Shown in pieces: positions 10,605 to 18,969 of a DNA stretch of 47,788 nt. The stretch lies in the NCBI GenBank assembly GCA_020073205.1, contig JAIQFR010000022.1:1-47788 (forward strand). Direction: 5' to 3'. The stretch comes from Terriglobia bacterium (GTDB lineage Bacteria > Acidobacteriota > Polarisedimenticolia > Polarisedimenticolales > JAIQFR01). Position 1 is the first letter of the stretch. The number at the start of each line of letters is the position of its first letter. The notes under the pieces were generated by a model. It saw nothing but the letters and a program-made list of their open reading frames with translations. It did no database searches and had not been told where the DNA came from. Both the position numbers and the translations under genes were made by a program.

Positions 10605-10742
10605 CGGGATCCTCCTTCGTGGGCGGCGGGAGACCTCCCCGCGGGTTCCCGCGTAGAATATCCCGTGGTGCGTTGCAGAGGCTCGGAAGAGCCTCGGAGA
10701 CGGGTCCCACGAACGGAGCGGGTCGAGCGAGGGAGACTGGCC

Positions 10743-11684
10743 GTGAGCCTCATGGCTGGAAAGCTCGCCGGGTGCGCGCGGCGCCCGGCGATCCTGCTCT
10801 GCGTCGCCGCGGCGGCGCTGCCTGTCCGCGTCTCCGCGGCGACGGGCCGGCACGCCTGCGCCCCGACCGATCTCGGCGCGCGGATCGAAGACGTCGCACG
10901 GGAGGCGCACGGACCCGTCGGAGCCGCCGTGATGCTGGTGGAATCGGGGGAGACCGTCTCGTCGAGCGGCGATCGCAGGTTCCCGATGCAGAGCGTCTAC
11001 AAGCTCCCCATCGCGATGGCCGTGTTGCACCGCGTGGACCGGGGAACGCTGAGCCTCGGGCAGACGGTCGGGATCCGGCCGGAGGATCTCGCCGCCGCCC
11101 AGCAGCACAGCCCGATCCGGGACGCCCATCCCGGCGGCGCCGAGCTGACCGTGCGCGAGCTGCTCCGTTACATGGTGTCCGAGAGCGACGGAACGGCTTG
11201 CGACGTCCTGCTCGATCTCGTGGGCGGGCCACGGCGGGTCACGCAACGCCTCCGAGATATCGGCATCACGGGAATCGTGGTGGCGACGTCGGAGAAGGAG
11301 ATGGGGCGGGAGCCGAGGGCGCAGTTCCGCAACTGGGCAACCCCGCTATCCGCGCTGGCGTTGCTGAAGTCGCTCCACGAGGGGCGGGGGCTCGCGCCGG
11401 CCAGCCGGAGCCTGCTCCTCGAACTCATGGCGAGGGCGAGCACCGGCCCGAGGCGGATCAAGGGGCTGCTGCCCGCGAACACGCCGGTGGCGCACAAGAC
11501 CGGGTCTTCGAGTACGATCGACGGCCGGACGGTCGCGACGAACGACGTCGGCCTGGTGACGCTGCCGGACGGGCGGCATCTGGCCGTGGCGGTGTTCGTC
11601 TCGGACTCGACGGCCGACGAGGCCACGCGCGACGGGGTGATCGCCAGGATCGCCCGCGCCGCCTGGGACTGCTTCTCCAACTGA
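10743..11684 (+). CDS. bla: Class A (serine) beta-lactamase, PER/CfxA-like subclass, SDG variant
   Basis: 313 residues from a GTG at 10743, preferred over the ATG at 10752 because GAGGGAG lies 8 bases before the GTG. A Sec signal peptide precedes the mature part near residue 37 ('RVSA'). Class A motifs: 'SVYK' (nucleophile Ser84, Lys87), 'SDG' at 148-150 where most enzymes have SDN, omega-loop 'EKEM' with Glu184 as candidate general base, and 'HKTGSS' (Lys252-Gly254). The order 'QFRNWATP' ... 'TGPRRIKGLLP' ... 'VAHKTG' matches the PER/VEB/CfxA branch rather than TEM or SHV. It should hydrolyse beta-lactams in the periplasm; the spectrum cannot be predicted. There is no transposon or integron sequence next to it, so it looks like a resident chromosomal gene. 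The alternative is a penicillin-binding-type hydrolase of unknown substrate. Confidence 0.87.
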   Translation: MSLMAGKLAGCARRPAILLCVAAAALPVRVSAATGRHACAPTDLGARIEDVAREAHGPVGAAVMLVESGETVSSSGDRRFPMQSVYKLPIAMAVLHRVDRGTLSLGQTVGIRPEDLAAAQQHSPIRDAHPGGAELTVRELLRYMVSESDGTACDVLLDLVGGPRRVTQRLRDIGITGIVVATSEKEMGREPRAQFRNWATPLSALALLKSLHEGRGLAPASRSLLLELMARASTGPRRIKGLLPANTPVAHKTGSSSTIDGRTVATNDVGLVTLPDGRHLAVAVFVSDSTADEATRDGVIARIARAAWDCFSN

Positions 11685-11715
11685 CCGGGTCGATGGACGA
11701 GTCGTCGAGCGCCGC

Positions 11716-13911
11716 CTACGGCTCCTTCTGCGCCGACCCGTCCAGGAGCCGCCGGATCTCCGGTTGTTGCGCATCGAGGGCGAGCGACCTCTCGAGGGCT
11801 CGCCGCGCGTCGCCCGGGCGCCCCGCCGCCGCTAGCGCCCTCCCGTAGAGCGCCTGGTTCAGGGCGGTGGCCGGGCTCCTCCGCAGGAGGCGCTCCGTCA
11901 GCTCCACCGCGCGGTCCGGGCGCCCGAGCCGAAGCTCCACGTCGGCGGCCCGCTCCAGAGCCAGCGGGAGATCGGGCGCGATGTGCAGCGCCTCGTCGTA
12001 ACGGGCGGCGGCTTCGTCGAGGTGCTTTTCCTCCTCGGCCACGACACCCAGGCCGGTGCAGCCCGATGCGCGGTCCGTGGGGCTGTCCGCGTACCGGCGC
12101 GCGACGTCCATCAGGCGGCGCGCCCCGGCGAGGTCCCCGCGCCGCAGGAGAGCCTGACCGAGGACGAGCGACACCCTGCCGTTCGAAGGATCCCGAGCCA
12201 GCGCCCCCTCGAGCACGCGGATCCCGTCGCCCTCTCGTCCCGCGCTCACGTAGGCTTCCCCGAGGCGGTCCGCGTAGGTCGCGCCGACCCGGGGGTCGAG
12301 CTTGGCGGCCTTCTCCATGAAGGGAACCGCCGACTTCGCGTCGCCTCCCGCGAGGTCGACGAGCCCCTCCCCGAGGAAGCCCAGCGCGAACGTCGGAGCG
12401 TCGCGCTGGAGCGAGCGCAGGCTCCGGAGGGCGTCCTCACGCTTCCCCGAATTGGCGAGGATGACGGCCTCGTTGAAGCGGTTCAGGAGCACCCCCTCCT
12501 GCCCGCGACTCCCCACGACGCCTCCTCCGTCGGAGCGCTTTGCGCCCTCGCCGCCGGATCCGCCGATGTAGCCCAGCGCGCGCAGCTTCGCGATCTGCTC
12601 GTCCGACGAGGCCTCGGCGGGCTCCGGCGCCTCCCGCGGGCCCGCCGCCTCGTAGTCCGCCACCTTTCGCACCGGCCGGGCCAGGACCTCCCCGGTGAGC
12701 GCCTCGTCGAGAGACTTTCCCTTGAGCGTCGCAGCGATGGGAAGGCCCGCGAGCCGGCAAAGCGTCGGAAGCACGTCGTAGGCCGTCGCCTCTTGCAGCA
12801 CCGCGCCGGGCTTGACGCCGCGTCCCCACAGCAGCAGCACCCCTTCCGGCCGGTGCCACATGGGGGCCTGGTTGGCGTGCTCCGACAGCACCGGGGTCGC
12901 GGGGCGGCGCGGCCCGGTCTTGAACCCATGATCCGACATCACCATGACGGTGGTCCTGGCGGGGTCGACGCGCGACACGAGCTCGCCCACGATCTCGTCC
13001 ACGTGCTCGTAGTACCGGTCGAACGTCTCCCCGAGGTGCCGCGCCTGCTCGGCATCCACCCCCGGGAGGGGCGGAGGCGCGAACTGCGCGAAGAGGTGCC
13101 CGACGGAGTCGGTCCCCTCGAAGTACACCGCCGAGATCGCGGGATCGAATCGCTCCATGAGGAGCGGCGTCAGCCGGCGGTAGAGCTCGGTGGTGCGGAG
13201 GATGCCGAGGAACGTCTTGAAGGTCTCCTGCCGGATTCGGACCGTGGAGCCCCCGCTCTCGCCCTTCTTGAAGTAACGGGCCACCGCCCGGTCGCCGACG
13301 TCCCGCTCCACCTGCGCTCTCAAGGCCTCGATCTCGGGCAGGAGCGTCTCGGGATACACGAGCCCCGTCGCGGCCCGCTCCGCGGTGCCTTCGACCTGGT
13401 GCGTCCCGAGCCGGTCCGACACCAGGTACCCGTCCACCCGCTCCGCCGGCCAGGTCGTGTACCAGCCGACGACCCCGACCTTGATGCCGAGTTCGCTGGC
13501 CACGTTCCAGAACGCGCGGACCCTCCGCTCGTCCGACCGGACCGGCTGCGTCGCGTCCCCCCGCGAGGTGAGGAACCCGAAGATCCCGTGCTCGGTCGCG
13601 GAACGGCCGGTCGCGATCGTCGTCCAGATGACCGGCGACAGCAGCGGCTCCTCGACGTGGAGCACCCCCGAGGCCCCCTCGCGCTCGAGGCGGGCGAGGT
13701 TGGGGAGGTGGCCCAGGGCGGAGAGCCGATGGATGATCTCCCAGTCGGCCGCGTCGAGGCCGATGAGCAGGACCCTGCACCCCGCGAACGGCCTGCTCGG
13801 AGGAGCGGGAGAGGCGGTCGGCTTCGGAGCGGAGCTACCGCACCCGGCGAGGAGCATGAGCCAGGCGCACCCGACCGCCGCAATTGGGGGGAACCTGCTC
13901 GACCGTGCCAT
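11716..13911 (-). CDS. Lipoprotein of the type I phosphodiesterase / alkaline phosphatase superfamily with TPR repeats
   Basis: 731 residues. The N-terminus is a lipoprotein signal with lipobox LLAGC, so the protein is probably anchored in the envelope. Residues about 45-430 form an AP-superfamily (AlkP) fold: 'LIGLDAADW' (first metal Asp), 'PVIWTTIATG' (nucleophilic Thr), 'FEGTDSVGH' (Asp/His), 'MSDHGF' (Asp/His) and 'SEHANQAPMW'. After a linker containing 'LRALGYIG', common at the end of sulfatase-like proteins, residues about 490-725 form helical TPR-like repeats. Family members hydrolyse phosphodiesters or transfer phospho-groups; the substrate is unknown here. The start ATG at 13911 has only a weak ribosome-binding site. 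It is divergent from the PilZ gene (99-base gap) and convergent with the beta-lactamase gene. Confidence 0.85.
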   Translation of the reverse strand: MARSSRFPPIAAVGCAWLMLLAGCGSSAPKPTASPAPPSRPFAGCRVLLIGLDAADWEIIHRLSALGHLPNLARLEREGASGVLHVEEPLLSPVIWTTIATGRSATEHGIFGFLTSRGDATQPVRSDERRVRAFWNVASELGIKVGVVGWYTTWPAERVDGYLVSDRLGTHQVEGTAERAATGLVYPETLLPEIEALRAQVERDVGDRAVARYFKKGESGGSTVRIRQETFKTFLGILRTTELYRRLTPLLMERFDPAISAVYFEGTDSVGHLFAQFAPPPLPGVDAEQARHLGETFDRYYEHVDEIVGELVSRVDPARTTVMVMSDHGFKTGPRRPATPVLSEHANQAPMWHRPEGVLLLWGRGVKPGAVLQEATAYDVLPTLCRLAGLPIAATLKGKSLDEALTGEVLARPVRKVADYEAAGPREAPEPAEASSDEQIAKLRALGYIGGSGGEGAKRSDGGGVVGSRGQEGVLLNRFNEAVILANSGKREDALRSLRSLQRDAPTFALGFLGEGLVDLAGGDAKSAVPFMEKAAKLDPRVGATYADRLGEAYVSAGREGDGIRVLEGALARDPSNGRVSLVLGQALLRRGDLAGARRLMDVARRYADSPTDRASGCTGLGVVAEEEKHLDEAAARYDEALHIAPDLPLALERAADVELRLGRPDRAVELTERLLRRSPATALNQALYGRALAAAGRPGDARRALERSLALDAQQPEIRRLLDGSAQKEP

Positions 13912-14010
13912 GTCGCTCGGAGTCTACCATGCGGTCCGATCGCGGCGGCTCGCCTCGGCCCCCCTCTCTCCGGCATAATCGCGGGAGCCTCGACGAGGAG
14001 AGTGTCGCCC

Positions 14011-14721
14011 GTGAAGCCGAACTGGTGCCCCCGCTGCGGATCACTCCACGCCCCACGCCGTCCCGACTGTCCCGTGGAGATCCGCGCCACCGAGCCCGAG
14101 CGGCATGGATGGAGGGTCACGGTCGCGACGCCGGTCGGCGTCGAGGCGTACGGCGTCCTCGTGGCCCGCTGCGAGGAGGGATGGCGGGCCCGGATCCTGA
14201 CCTACCCCAACGTCCTCTGGACCATTCCCGGCGGCGAGGTCTCGATGAAGTTCCTCGGTCCGACGCCGCAGGAGGTCGAGCGAAGCGCGATCGCGTTCAT
14301 CGAGGATCACATCTCGAAGCGGGGGTACTCGCGGCGCGACGCTCTCGAGCCGGTGCAGGCGGGGCCGATACCCGTGGAGCACCGCGCGCGCGCCGACGCC
14401 GGGCCGGCCCGTCCGAAGCGCGGAGCGCCCGCCCCCCGAAAGCTGCGGACGATCCCCCTGCTGTTCGGACCGGTGAGACCGCAGAGGAGAGCCGTCACCG
14501 GGAACCTGTCGGAGACGGGTCTCTTCGTCGTGACCGACGCCCCCCTGAGCCGCGGGAGCCCGATCGCGATCGAGCTCGAGACCGACGCGTACTCGATACG
14601 GGTTCGCGGAACCGTGGTCTGGAACCGGCGCAAGCCGGGGATCGGACGGCTCGCGGGGATGGGAATCCGCCTGGACGACCGGCCGGCCCTGTACACGCAG
14701 TTCGTCCGCCAGATTCCCTGA
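14011..14721 (+). CDS. PilZ-domain protein with N-terminal Cys motif
   Basis: 236 residues from the GTG at 14011; GAGGAG is 10 bases upstream of it and only one base from the alternative GTG at 14002, which therefore fits poorly. The N-terminus has 'WCPRCG' and a third Cys at 'PDCP', like a partial zinc ribbon. A middle segment (about 30-110) is unrecognised but beta-rich ('GVEAYGVLVARCEEGWRA'). The C-terminal ~100 residues are PilZ-like: basic 'RPQRRAV', 'GNLSETGLFV', then 'SIRVRGTVVWNRR' and 'GMGIRL'. PilZ domains often bind cyclic-di-GMP through RxxxR and D/NxSxxG. Here 'RRAVTGNLSETG' supplies N-x-S-x-x-G, but the Arg spacing is approximate, so nucleotide binding is possible, not shown. 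It is convergent with the anti-sigma gene, 15 bases apart. Confidence 0.8.
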   Translation: MKPNWCPRCGSLHAPRRPDCPVEIRATEPERHGWRVTVATPVGVEAYGVLVARCEEGWRARILTYPNVLWTIPGGEVSMKFLGPTPQEVERSAIAFIEDHISKRGYSRRDALEPVQAGPIPVEHRARADAGPARPKRGAPAPRKLRTIPLLFGPVRPQRRAVTGNLSETGLFVVTDAPLSRGSPIAIELETDAYSIRVRGTVVWNRRKPGIGRLAGMGIRLDDRPALYTQFVRQIP

Positions 14722-14736
14722 CCTCGACGTGGAGCC

Positions 14737-14750
14737 TCACGGCGCCGTGA
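14737..14750. repeat. Perfect 14-base palindrome at a convergent gene junction
   Basis: TCACGGCGCCGTGA is its own reverse complement and contains the stop codon of the anti-sigma gene. With no loop or T-run it is a poor intrinsic terminator by itself. It could be a protein site or chance. Confidence 0.35.
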
Positions 14751-15168
14751 AGCGGAGCCTCCGACGCACGAGGTGGTGACCCACCCAGCACACGACGCCG
14801 ATCGCCATGGAGATCCCGAAGGGAACGGGATGGTCCCGGATCAGCAGGTGGAAATCGGTGAGCCGCCCCTGATCGAACGAGATCTGGCTCGTCAGCGAGA
14901 CGACGGAGAAGCCGATTGCGAATCCGAAGAGCCACTTCTGCAGGCCGAGAAGCCGGCGCGTGCGGCGGAGCGCGCGCATCTCCAGCTCCGGGGGTAGCGC
15001 GGAGGGAACGCCGCGGGCCAGTTCCTCGTCCCACCCGGTGCGCACACGCTGCGCCAGCACAGGGTCACGGCTCAGGTACTCCTCGACCAGGGCGCGCGTC
15101 GCCGGGCTGGCCTCGCCGGCCACGTAGAGCGGCAGCAGGTCCAGAATGACTTCCCGAGTGACGTTCAT
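14737..15168 (-). CDS. Membrane anti-sigma factor lacking the zinc motif
   Basis: 143 residues from an ATG with GGAGGG 8 bases upstream. Residues 1-40 ('ILDLLPLYVAGEASPATRALVEEYL') have the amphipathic helical shape of anti-sigma domains, but the usual HxxxCxxC zinc-binding residues are absent; the position where 'CPEC' would fall reads 'RDPVLAQRV'. Two membrane segments follow, about 78-95 and 116-133, with a short loop between. It begins 33 bases after the ECF sigma gene and is the last gene of the apparent three-gene unit. The expected role is to hold the sigma factor at the membrane until a signal releases it. Function is inferred from position and N-terminal pattern. Confidence 0.78.
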   Translation of the reverse strand: MNVTREVILDLLPLYVAGEASPATRALVEEYLSRDPVLAQRVRTGWDEELARGVPSALPPELEMRALRRTRRLLGLQKWLFGFAIGFSVVSLTSQISFDQGRLTDFHLLIRDHPVPFGISMAIGVVCWVGHHLVRRRLRFTAP

Positions 15169-15201
15169 TTCACATTCCCTCCGGGTGACTTGCGGTGGAC
15201 C

Positions 15202-15675
15202 CTAGGACTCCCTGAGCCGAGACAGCGCGCGGCGAGCGCGGTGCACCTTGACCTTCGCCGCGCCGACCGAGATCCCGAGCGCCCGGGCGATCTCGTCGTA
15301 AGGCATCGACTCGATCGCCCTCATGAGGAGGGCCGAACGATCCGCCTCCGGCAACCCCTTTAGGGCGGCGAGCGTGGCCCGGAACTCGGCCCGCCGATCC
15401 GCGGTCGCTTCCGGGTCCGGCCGTCCGTCCGGCAGGCTCTCGTCCAGCGCGCCGTGGCGTTTCTCCTTCCTCAGGCCTTTGAGGAACAGGTTTCTCGCGA
15501 TCGTGCAGAGGTAACCCTTCACCGTGGCCATCCGGACCGGCTCGGGGGAAGTCCACAGGCGAACGAAGGTCTCCGAGGTGATGTCCTCCGCCTCGCTCCG
15601 GTTACCGGTGAGGTAGAGCGCGAAGCGGAAGACGCCGGGGGCGTGCTCCCGGTAGATGGCGCTGAAGTCGGTCAT
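15202..15675 (-). CDS. ECF RNA polymerase sigma factor
   Basis: 157 residues from the ATG at 15673-15675, which begins 7 bases after the stop codon of the CPBP protease gene. An in-frame ATG at 15723 would add 16 residues that lie inside that gene and do not look like sigma sequence. Region 2: 'GVFRFALYLTGNRSEAEDIT' and 'ETFVRLW', with 'GYLCTIARN' as the core-binding/-10 helix. Region 4: 'LKGLPEADRSALLMRAIES' and the helix-turn-helix 'PYDEIARALGISVGAAKVK'. It lacks regions 1 and 3, as ECF factors do. It should direct polymerase to a stress or envelope regulon, probably including its own operon. The downstream membrane anti-sigma factor is the natural partner. Confidence 0.9.
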   Translation of the reverse strand: MTDFSAIYREHAPGVFRFALYLTGNRSEAEDITSETFVRLWTSPEPVRMATVKGYLCTIARNLFLKGLRKEKRHGALDESLPDGRPDPEATADRRAEFRATLAALKGLPEADRSALLMRAIESMPYDEIARALGISVGAAKVKVHRARRALSRLRES

Positions 15676-15682
15676 CGATGGA

Positions 15683-16399
15683 TCAAATCCCGAAGATGCC
15701 TCCCAAAACGTCGGTCCCCGCATGCGCGATCATGCCGGGGCGAAGGCTTCGGCGCCAGATCGCGAGCCCTCCGTACGCGGCCCCGAGCACGGCGATCTTC
15801 GAGCACGCGAGCACTCCCTGGTAACCGTGCGCCACCCCGAAGAGCAGGGCCTGGAGGACCAGGCCCGCCCATCGATGGCGCGCCAGAACCTCGAATTGAC
15901 GCTGGAAGTACCCTCGGAAGACCACCTCTTCGCAGATCCCGGCGCTCAGGGAGAGCAGAACCCAGAGCGCGATCTCGACGGGCCGCCGCGGCAAGAGCGG
16001 TTCTATCGAGGCCGCGTGCCCCTCTCCGAGAAGCCGGTCCGCTCCGGTCTCGGCGGCTTTCCACAGCGCCCAGAGCCCCCCCCCGAGCGCGACATCGACG
16101 AGAGGATCCTTGATACCTGTCCACCGTCCCCCGATGAGCTCCCGCAGCGTCGTTCCGCTGCGGCGCAGCCCGCCCTTCCACACGAAGTACAGCAGTCCCC
16201 ATTCCAGGGCGAGCATCGAGAGATACAGGGGGACGAGCGTGGGGGGGCGCACCGCGGAGGGGTCCCTGAGCGCCGCCTTCTGGAAGAACACGCCCGCGAC
16301 GGTGAACGCGAGAAAGACCGCCACGAGCAGAGCGGTGTGCCACCGGGGCGCGACGAGCTTCGGGGCGCCGGGGCGAGTGTCGGTTTCGACAGCGGGCAT
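15683..16399 (-). CDS. CPBP-family intramembrane glutamic endopeptidase, first gene of the sigma operon
   Basis: 238 residues with about six to seven hydrophobic segments. The three CPBP (Abi/Rce1-like) active-site motifs are intact: 'EEVVFRGYF' (EExxxR) near residue 155, 'FGVAHGYQG' (FxxxH) near 187, and 'HAGTDVLGG' (HxxxD) close to the C-terminus. Family members are membrane proteases used in prenyl-protein processing, bacteriocin immunity and cleavage of membrane regulators. The ATG at 16399 follows a CGGAG-type site. The ECF sigma gene follows after 7 bases, so the protease and sigma factor should be co-translated. This suggests, but does not show, that the protease acts on the anti-sigma factor encoded at the end of the same unit. 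Confidence 0.87.
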   Translation of the reverse strand: MPAVETDTRPGAPKLVAPRWHTALLVAVFLAFTVAGVFFQKAALRDPSAVRPPTLVPLYLSMLALEWGLLYFVWKGGLRRSGTTLRELIGGRWTGIKDPLVDVALGGGLWALWKAAETGADRLLGEGHAASIEPLLPRRPVEIALWVLLSLSAGICEEVVFRGYFQRQFEVLARHRWAGLVLQALLFGVAHGYQGVLACSKIAVLGAAYGGLAIWRRSLRPGMIAHAGTDVLGGIFGI

Positions 16400-16445
16400 C
16401 TTGGACTCTCCGGGTGTTGGAGTTCTGTTCCGTCACGACAGGTAT

Positions 16446-16460
16446 CCGGGAACGTCCCGG
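16446..16460. promoter_or_regulatory. Inverted repeat upstream of the CPBP-sigma-anti-sigma unit
   Basis: CCGGGA-ACG-TCCCGG, a perfect 6+3+6 inverted repeat, lies 47 bases before the CPBP start codon in the divergent gap between the operon and the methyltransferase gene. It may be a regulator site. I see no clean ECF-type promoter around it. Confidence 0.3.
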
Positions 16461-16537
16461 AAGTTACGGAGAGTCGTTGATCTCCTTCGGACGGTGCCGT
16501 GGGGGCCAGACCGGTTTCGCGCCGTCCACGGCACTCC

Positions 16538-16567
16538 TTGAGCTCGCAGCCCCTGCGCCCCTATTGT
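16538..16567 (+). promoter_or_regulatory. Candidate sigma-70-like promoter of the methyltransferase gene
   Basis: TTGAGC (16538-16543), an 18-base spacer and TATTGT (16562-16567), about 58 bases upstream of the ATG at 16626. The elements are imperfect, and the call depends on position as much as on sequence. Confidence 0.3.
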
Positions 16568-16625
16568 GCCCGCACCGGACGCGAATAGACTCTTCGGGAG
16601 CGCGGCAACCGGAGGAGGAACGCCG

Positions 16626-17648
16626 ATGCGCCCAGTGGCCGAACGGTCGGGTGGGCTCCGGTCTCTGCTCGGACGATTCGTCGGCCGCGAGATCGAGTCC
16701 CGGATCGCCGACAACTTCAGGGACCTCGATCCCGCCGGCGTCGAGCGGATCACCGCCTCGCTGAAGGAGAGCTACTTCTCCCGGTCGTATCTCGCGGAGC
16801 GACAGGCGGATTCCCTCGACGCGTACCTCGCCTCGGACGCCGGGGGGAGTGACCTGCGCGACCACCTTTCCCGGCGGTTGGAGGGCTTCCGCACCACGGT
16901 CGTTCCGTGGCTCGACCATGCCAAGCCCCTGTCCGGCTCGACCGTTCTCGAGATCGGTTGCGGCACGGGCTCGTCCACCGTGGCACTTGCAGAGCAAGGC
17001 GCGAAGGTCACCGCGGTGGACGTCGCCGAGGAGAGCCTCGCCGTGGCGCGGGATCGATGTCGAGTCTACGGCCTGGACGTGGAGCTGCTCGAGTGCAACG
17101 CGACGGAGGTCGGCGGAAGGCTCTCCGACCGGCGCTTCGATTTCGTCATCCTCTTCGCCTGCCTGGAGCACATGACCCACGGCGAGAGGATGATCGCGAT
17201 GACGGACACGTGGGGCATGCTGTCCCCCGGCGCCCTGTGGTGCGTCGTGGAGACGCCCAATCGCCTCTGGTTTTTCGACCACCACACGTCCCTCCTGCCG
17301 TTCTACCCCTGGCTCCCGGACGACCTCGCGCTCCTGTACTCGCGCTTCAGCCCGAGGCCGTCGTTCCGGGGGTCGTATCCCGAGTGCACGGGCGACGCGA
17401 TGCAGCGGTTCCTGAGGCGCGGGCGCGGCGTGAGCTACCACGAGTTCGACCTGACGCTGAAGCGGGCCGAGGAGCTTCGGGTGATCAGCAGCCTTCCCCT
17501 CTACCTCAGGGGGAGGAGCCTGAGGCGGGAGGTCGCCTGGAGGCGGTCTCTCGATCATCGGTTCGAGTCGTTCCTGGCGCGCGTCGGGCCCGCGATTCAT
17601 CGGGGCTTCTATCAACCTTCCCTGGATCTGATCATCGTCAAAGAGTGA
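16626..17648 (+). CDS. Class I SAM-dependent methyltransferase
   Basis: 340 residues from an ATG preceded by GGAGGAGG; a possible upstream start at 16566 has no such site. Motif I 'VLEIGCGTGSS' near residue 107 binds S-adenosylmethionine. 'VTAVDVAEESLAVAR' provides the acidic ribose-binding position, and 'FDFVILFACLEHMTH' is motif II. The second half, with 'VVETPNRLWFFDHHTSLLPF' and 'FYQPSLDLIIVKE' at the end, resembles methyltransferases found with glycan or lipid biosynthesis, but the acceptor is unknown. The N-terminal 60 residues are basic and then helical, with no signal peptide. It is divergent from the sigma operon. The propeller gene downstream is separated by about 180 bases and need not be co-transcribed. 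Confidence 0.88.
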   Translation: MRPVAERSGGLRSLLGRFVGREIESRIADNFRDLDPAGVERITASLKESYFSRSYLAERQADSLDAYLASDAGGSDLRDHLSRRLEGFRTTVVPWLDHAKPLSGSTVLEIGCGTGSSTVALAEQGAKVTAVDVAEESLAVARDRCRVYGLDVELLECNATEVGGRLSDRRFDFVILFACLEHMTHGERMIAMTDTWGMLSPGALWCVVETPNRLWFFDHHTSLLPFYPWLPDDLALLYSRFSPRPSFRGSYPECTGDAMQRFLRRGRGVSYHEFDLTLKRAEELRVISSLPLYLRGRSLRREVAWRRSLDHRFESFLARVGPAIHRGFYQPSLDLIIVKE

Positions 17649-17827
17649 GCTGTCGCCGGCGCTTCGCTCGAGAGTGCGCCCCTGACCGTCGAGCGACTCG
17701 TGCCTCGGCGCGGTGGCATGGGTGGAAAGGTTCCGGATCGCCGGGTCATCGACCCGAGCCACCGCGAAAAACAGGTTTGGGCTCGTCGAGGTTCGGGTAT
17801 ATTGCTTCTCAGTCCGTCGAACTCGAG

Positions 17828-18916
17828 GTGGAAGTGGTTGCCCATTCGACCGAAGTCGGCGGCTCGACCCCAGGAGTCGCGTGTCGCGCGGTCGTCGCAC
17901 TCGCGACAGGTTTGCTCGCCCTTGGGCTGTCACGCTGTGGTGGGAACACCAGCCTCGACGCCTTTCCCGTCGAAACCTCCGTCGAGAGGGTCGGGACCCT
18001 CGACGTGGGATCCCTCGGCCTGCCGTTCCGCGGTGGCCGTCTCATCCAGATCCTGGCCGCCGGCCCGGACTCGCTCTACGCGACGGCCGCCGACCCGGCG
18101 CAGGTCCTGCGCCTCGGACTTGACGGCACCGTTCGTTGGGCTACCGACGGCTCGGATTCGGCGTCCGGCAAGTTCCAGGGGCCTTGGCTTCGGCTGTCGC
18201 GCTCGGCGGACGGCCTGATCCTCGCGGACGGCGGCTCCCGGCGGGTCGTGAGGCTCTCGAAGGACGGCGCGATCGTCGGAGAGGCCGCCCTCACCGCCGC
18301 GTTCGGAGCGGTCGGCGCCGCCGAGCGGAACGTGTTCGCGTATCCGAACGCCACGGGCTACCTCTTTGACGTGCTCGACGGCGACCTTCGATATGCGAAA
18401 TCGCTCGTTCCCCTGCCGGGCGCGACCGATCAGGTGACGCCGATGGGTTGTCTTTTGCTCGACGACCCGAAGGGCGGGGTGATCGCGCTCTGGAACCCCG
18501 GCCGCAAGGTGTTCCATTTCGGCTCGGACGGAAGACCGACCGGGGAATTCACCATCGATCCCCCCGACTTGGTGGCGGATCTCGCTCTTCGCACGCGGAA
18601 GGTGGAGGAGACGGCGAAGTCCCAGGGGCACCGAGGCTTGGTGAACCCGTTCGTCGATTTCTTGAGGGACGGCCAGGGCCGGCTCGGCGCGCTCTACGTC
18701 TTCGAGAACGGAACGGCAACGACCGGGAGCCAGGGCGCCGCTTCTCCCACGGCGCGTGACGCTGCGATCTACAGGTTCTCGCCGGAGGGCCGCGCGGTGG
18801 ACGTGATCCGCGGCCTCGGAGAGGTGGGAGGGGCCGCGTTCTTGGGAGAAGGGTTGGTCGGCTTGGAACCGCGATCCAACCGGATCATCCGGTTCCGCTT
18901 GAAGGAGGCTCGTTAA
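17828..18916 (+). CDS. Exported beta-propeller (NHL/6-bladed-like) envelope protein
   Basis: About 360 residues. The start is uncertain: GTG codons at 17828 and 17834 both fit and neither has a strong ribosome-binding site. A hydrophobic signal segment ('VVALATGLLALGLSRCGG') ends in a Cys. The residue before it is Arg, so it is an imperfect lipobox; the protein may be a lipoprotein or simply secreted. The body has repeated short beta-strand units typical of a propeller, such as 'LIQILAAGPDSLYATA', 'QVLRLGLDGTVRWA', 'GLILADGGSRRVVRLSKDG' and 'RVHFGSDG'-like blades, ending 'GLEPRSNRIIRFRLKEAR'. No catalytic motif was recognised. The nine-cysteine peptide gene follows 53 bases later, suggesting a functional pair. 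Confidence 0.75.
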   Translation: MEVVAHSTEVGGSTPGVACRAVVALATGLLALGLSRCGGNTSLDAFPVETSVERVGTLDVGSLGLPFRGGRLIQILAAGPDSLYATAADPAQVLRLGLDGTVRWATDGSDSASGKFQGPWLRLSRSADGLILADGGSRRVVRLSKDGAIVGEAALTAAFGAVGAAERNVFAYPNATGYLFDVLDGDLRYAKSLVPLPGATDQVTPMGCLLLDDPKGGVIALWNPGRKVFHFGSDGRPTGEFTIDPPDLVADLALRTRKVEETAKSQGHRGLVNPFVDFLRDGQGRLGALYVFENGTATTGSQGAASPTARDAAIYRFSPEGRAVDVIRGLGEVGGAAFLGEGLVGLEPRSNRIIRFRLKEAR

Positions 18917-18969
18917 CCGTCCGGGTCGGCGTTCGCTGTCGCGGGAGCGCCGGGAAACAGGAGGGTGCC

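Noticed and set aside
9699-10742. An upstream in-frame extension of the beta-lactamase gene
   Set aside because: It runs antisense through the deacetylase gene; the signal peptide and GAGGGAG site define a start at 10743.
11983-14010. An upstream extension of the PilZ gene
   Set aside because: It is antisense to the phosphodiesterase gene; a ribosome-binding site supports the GTG at 14011.
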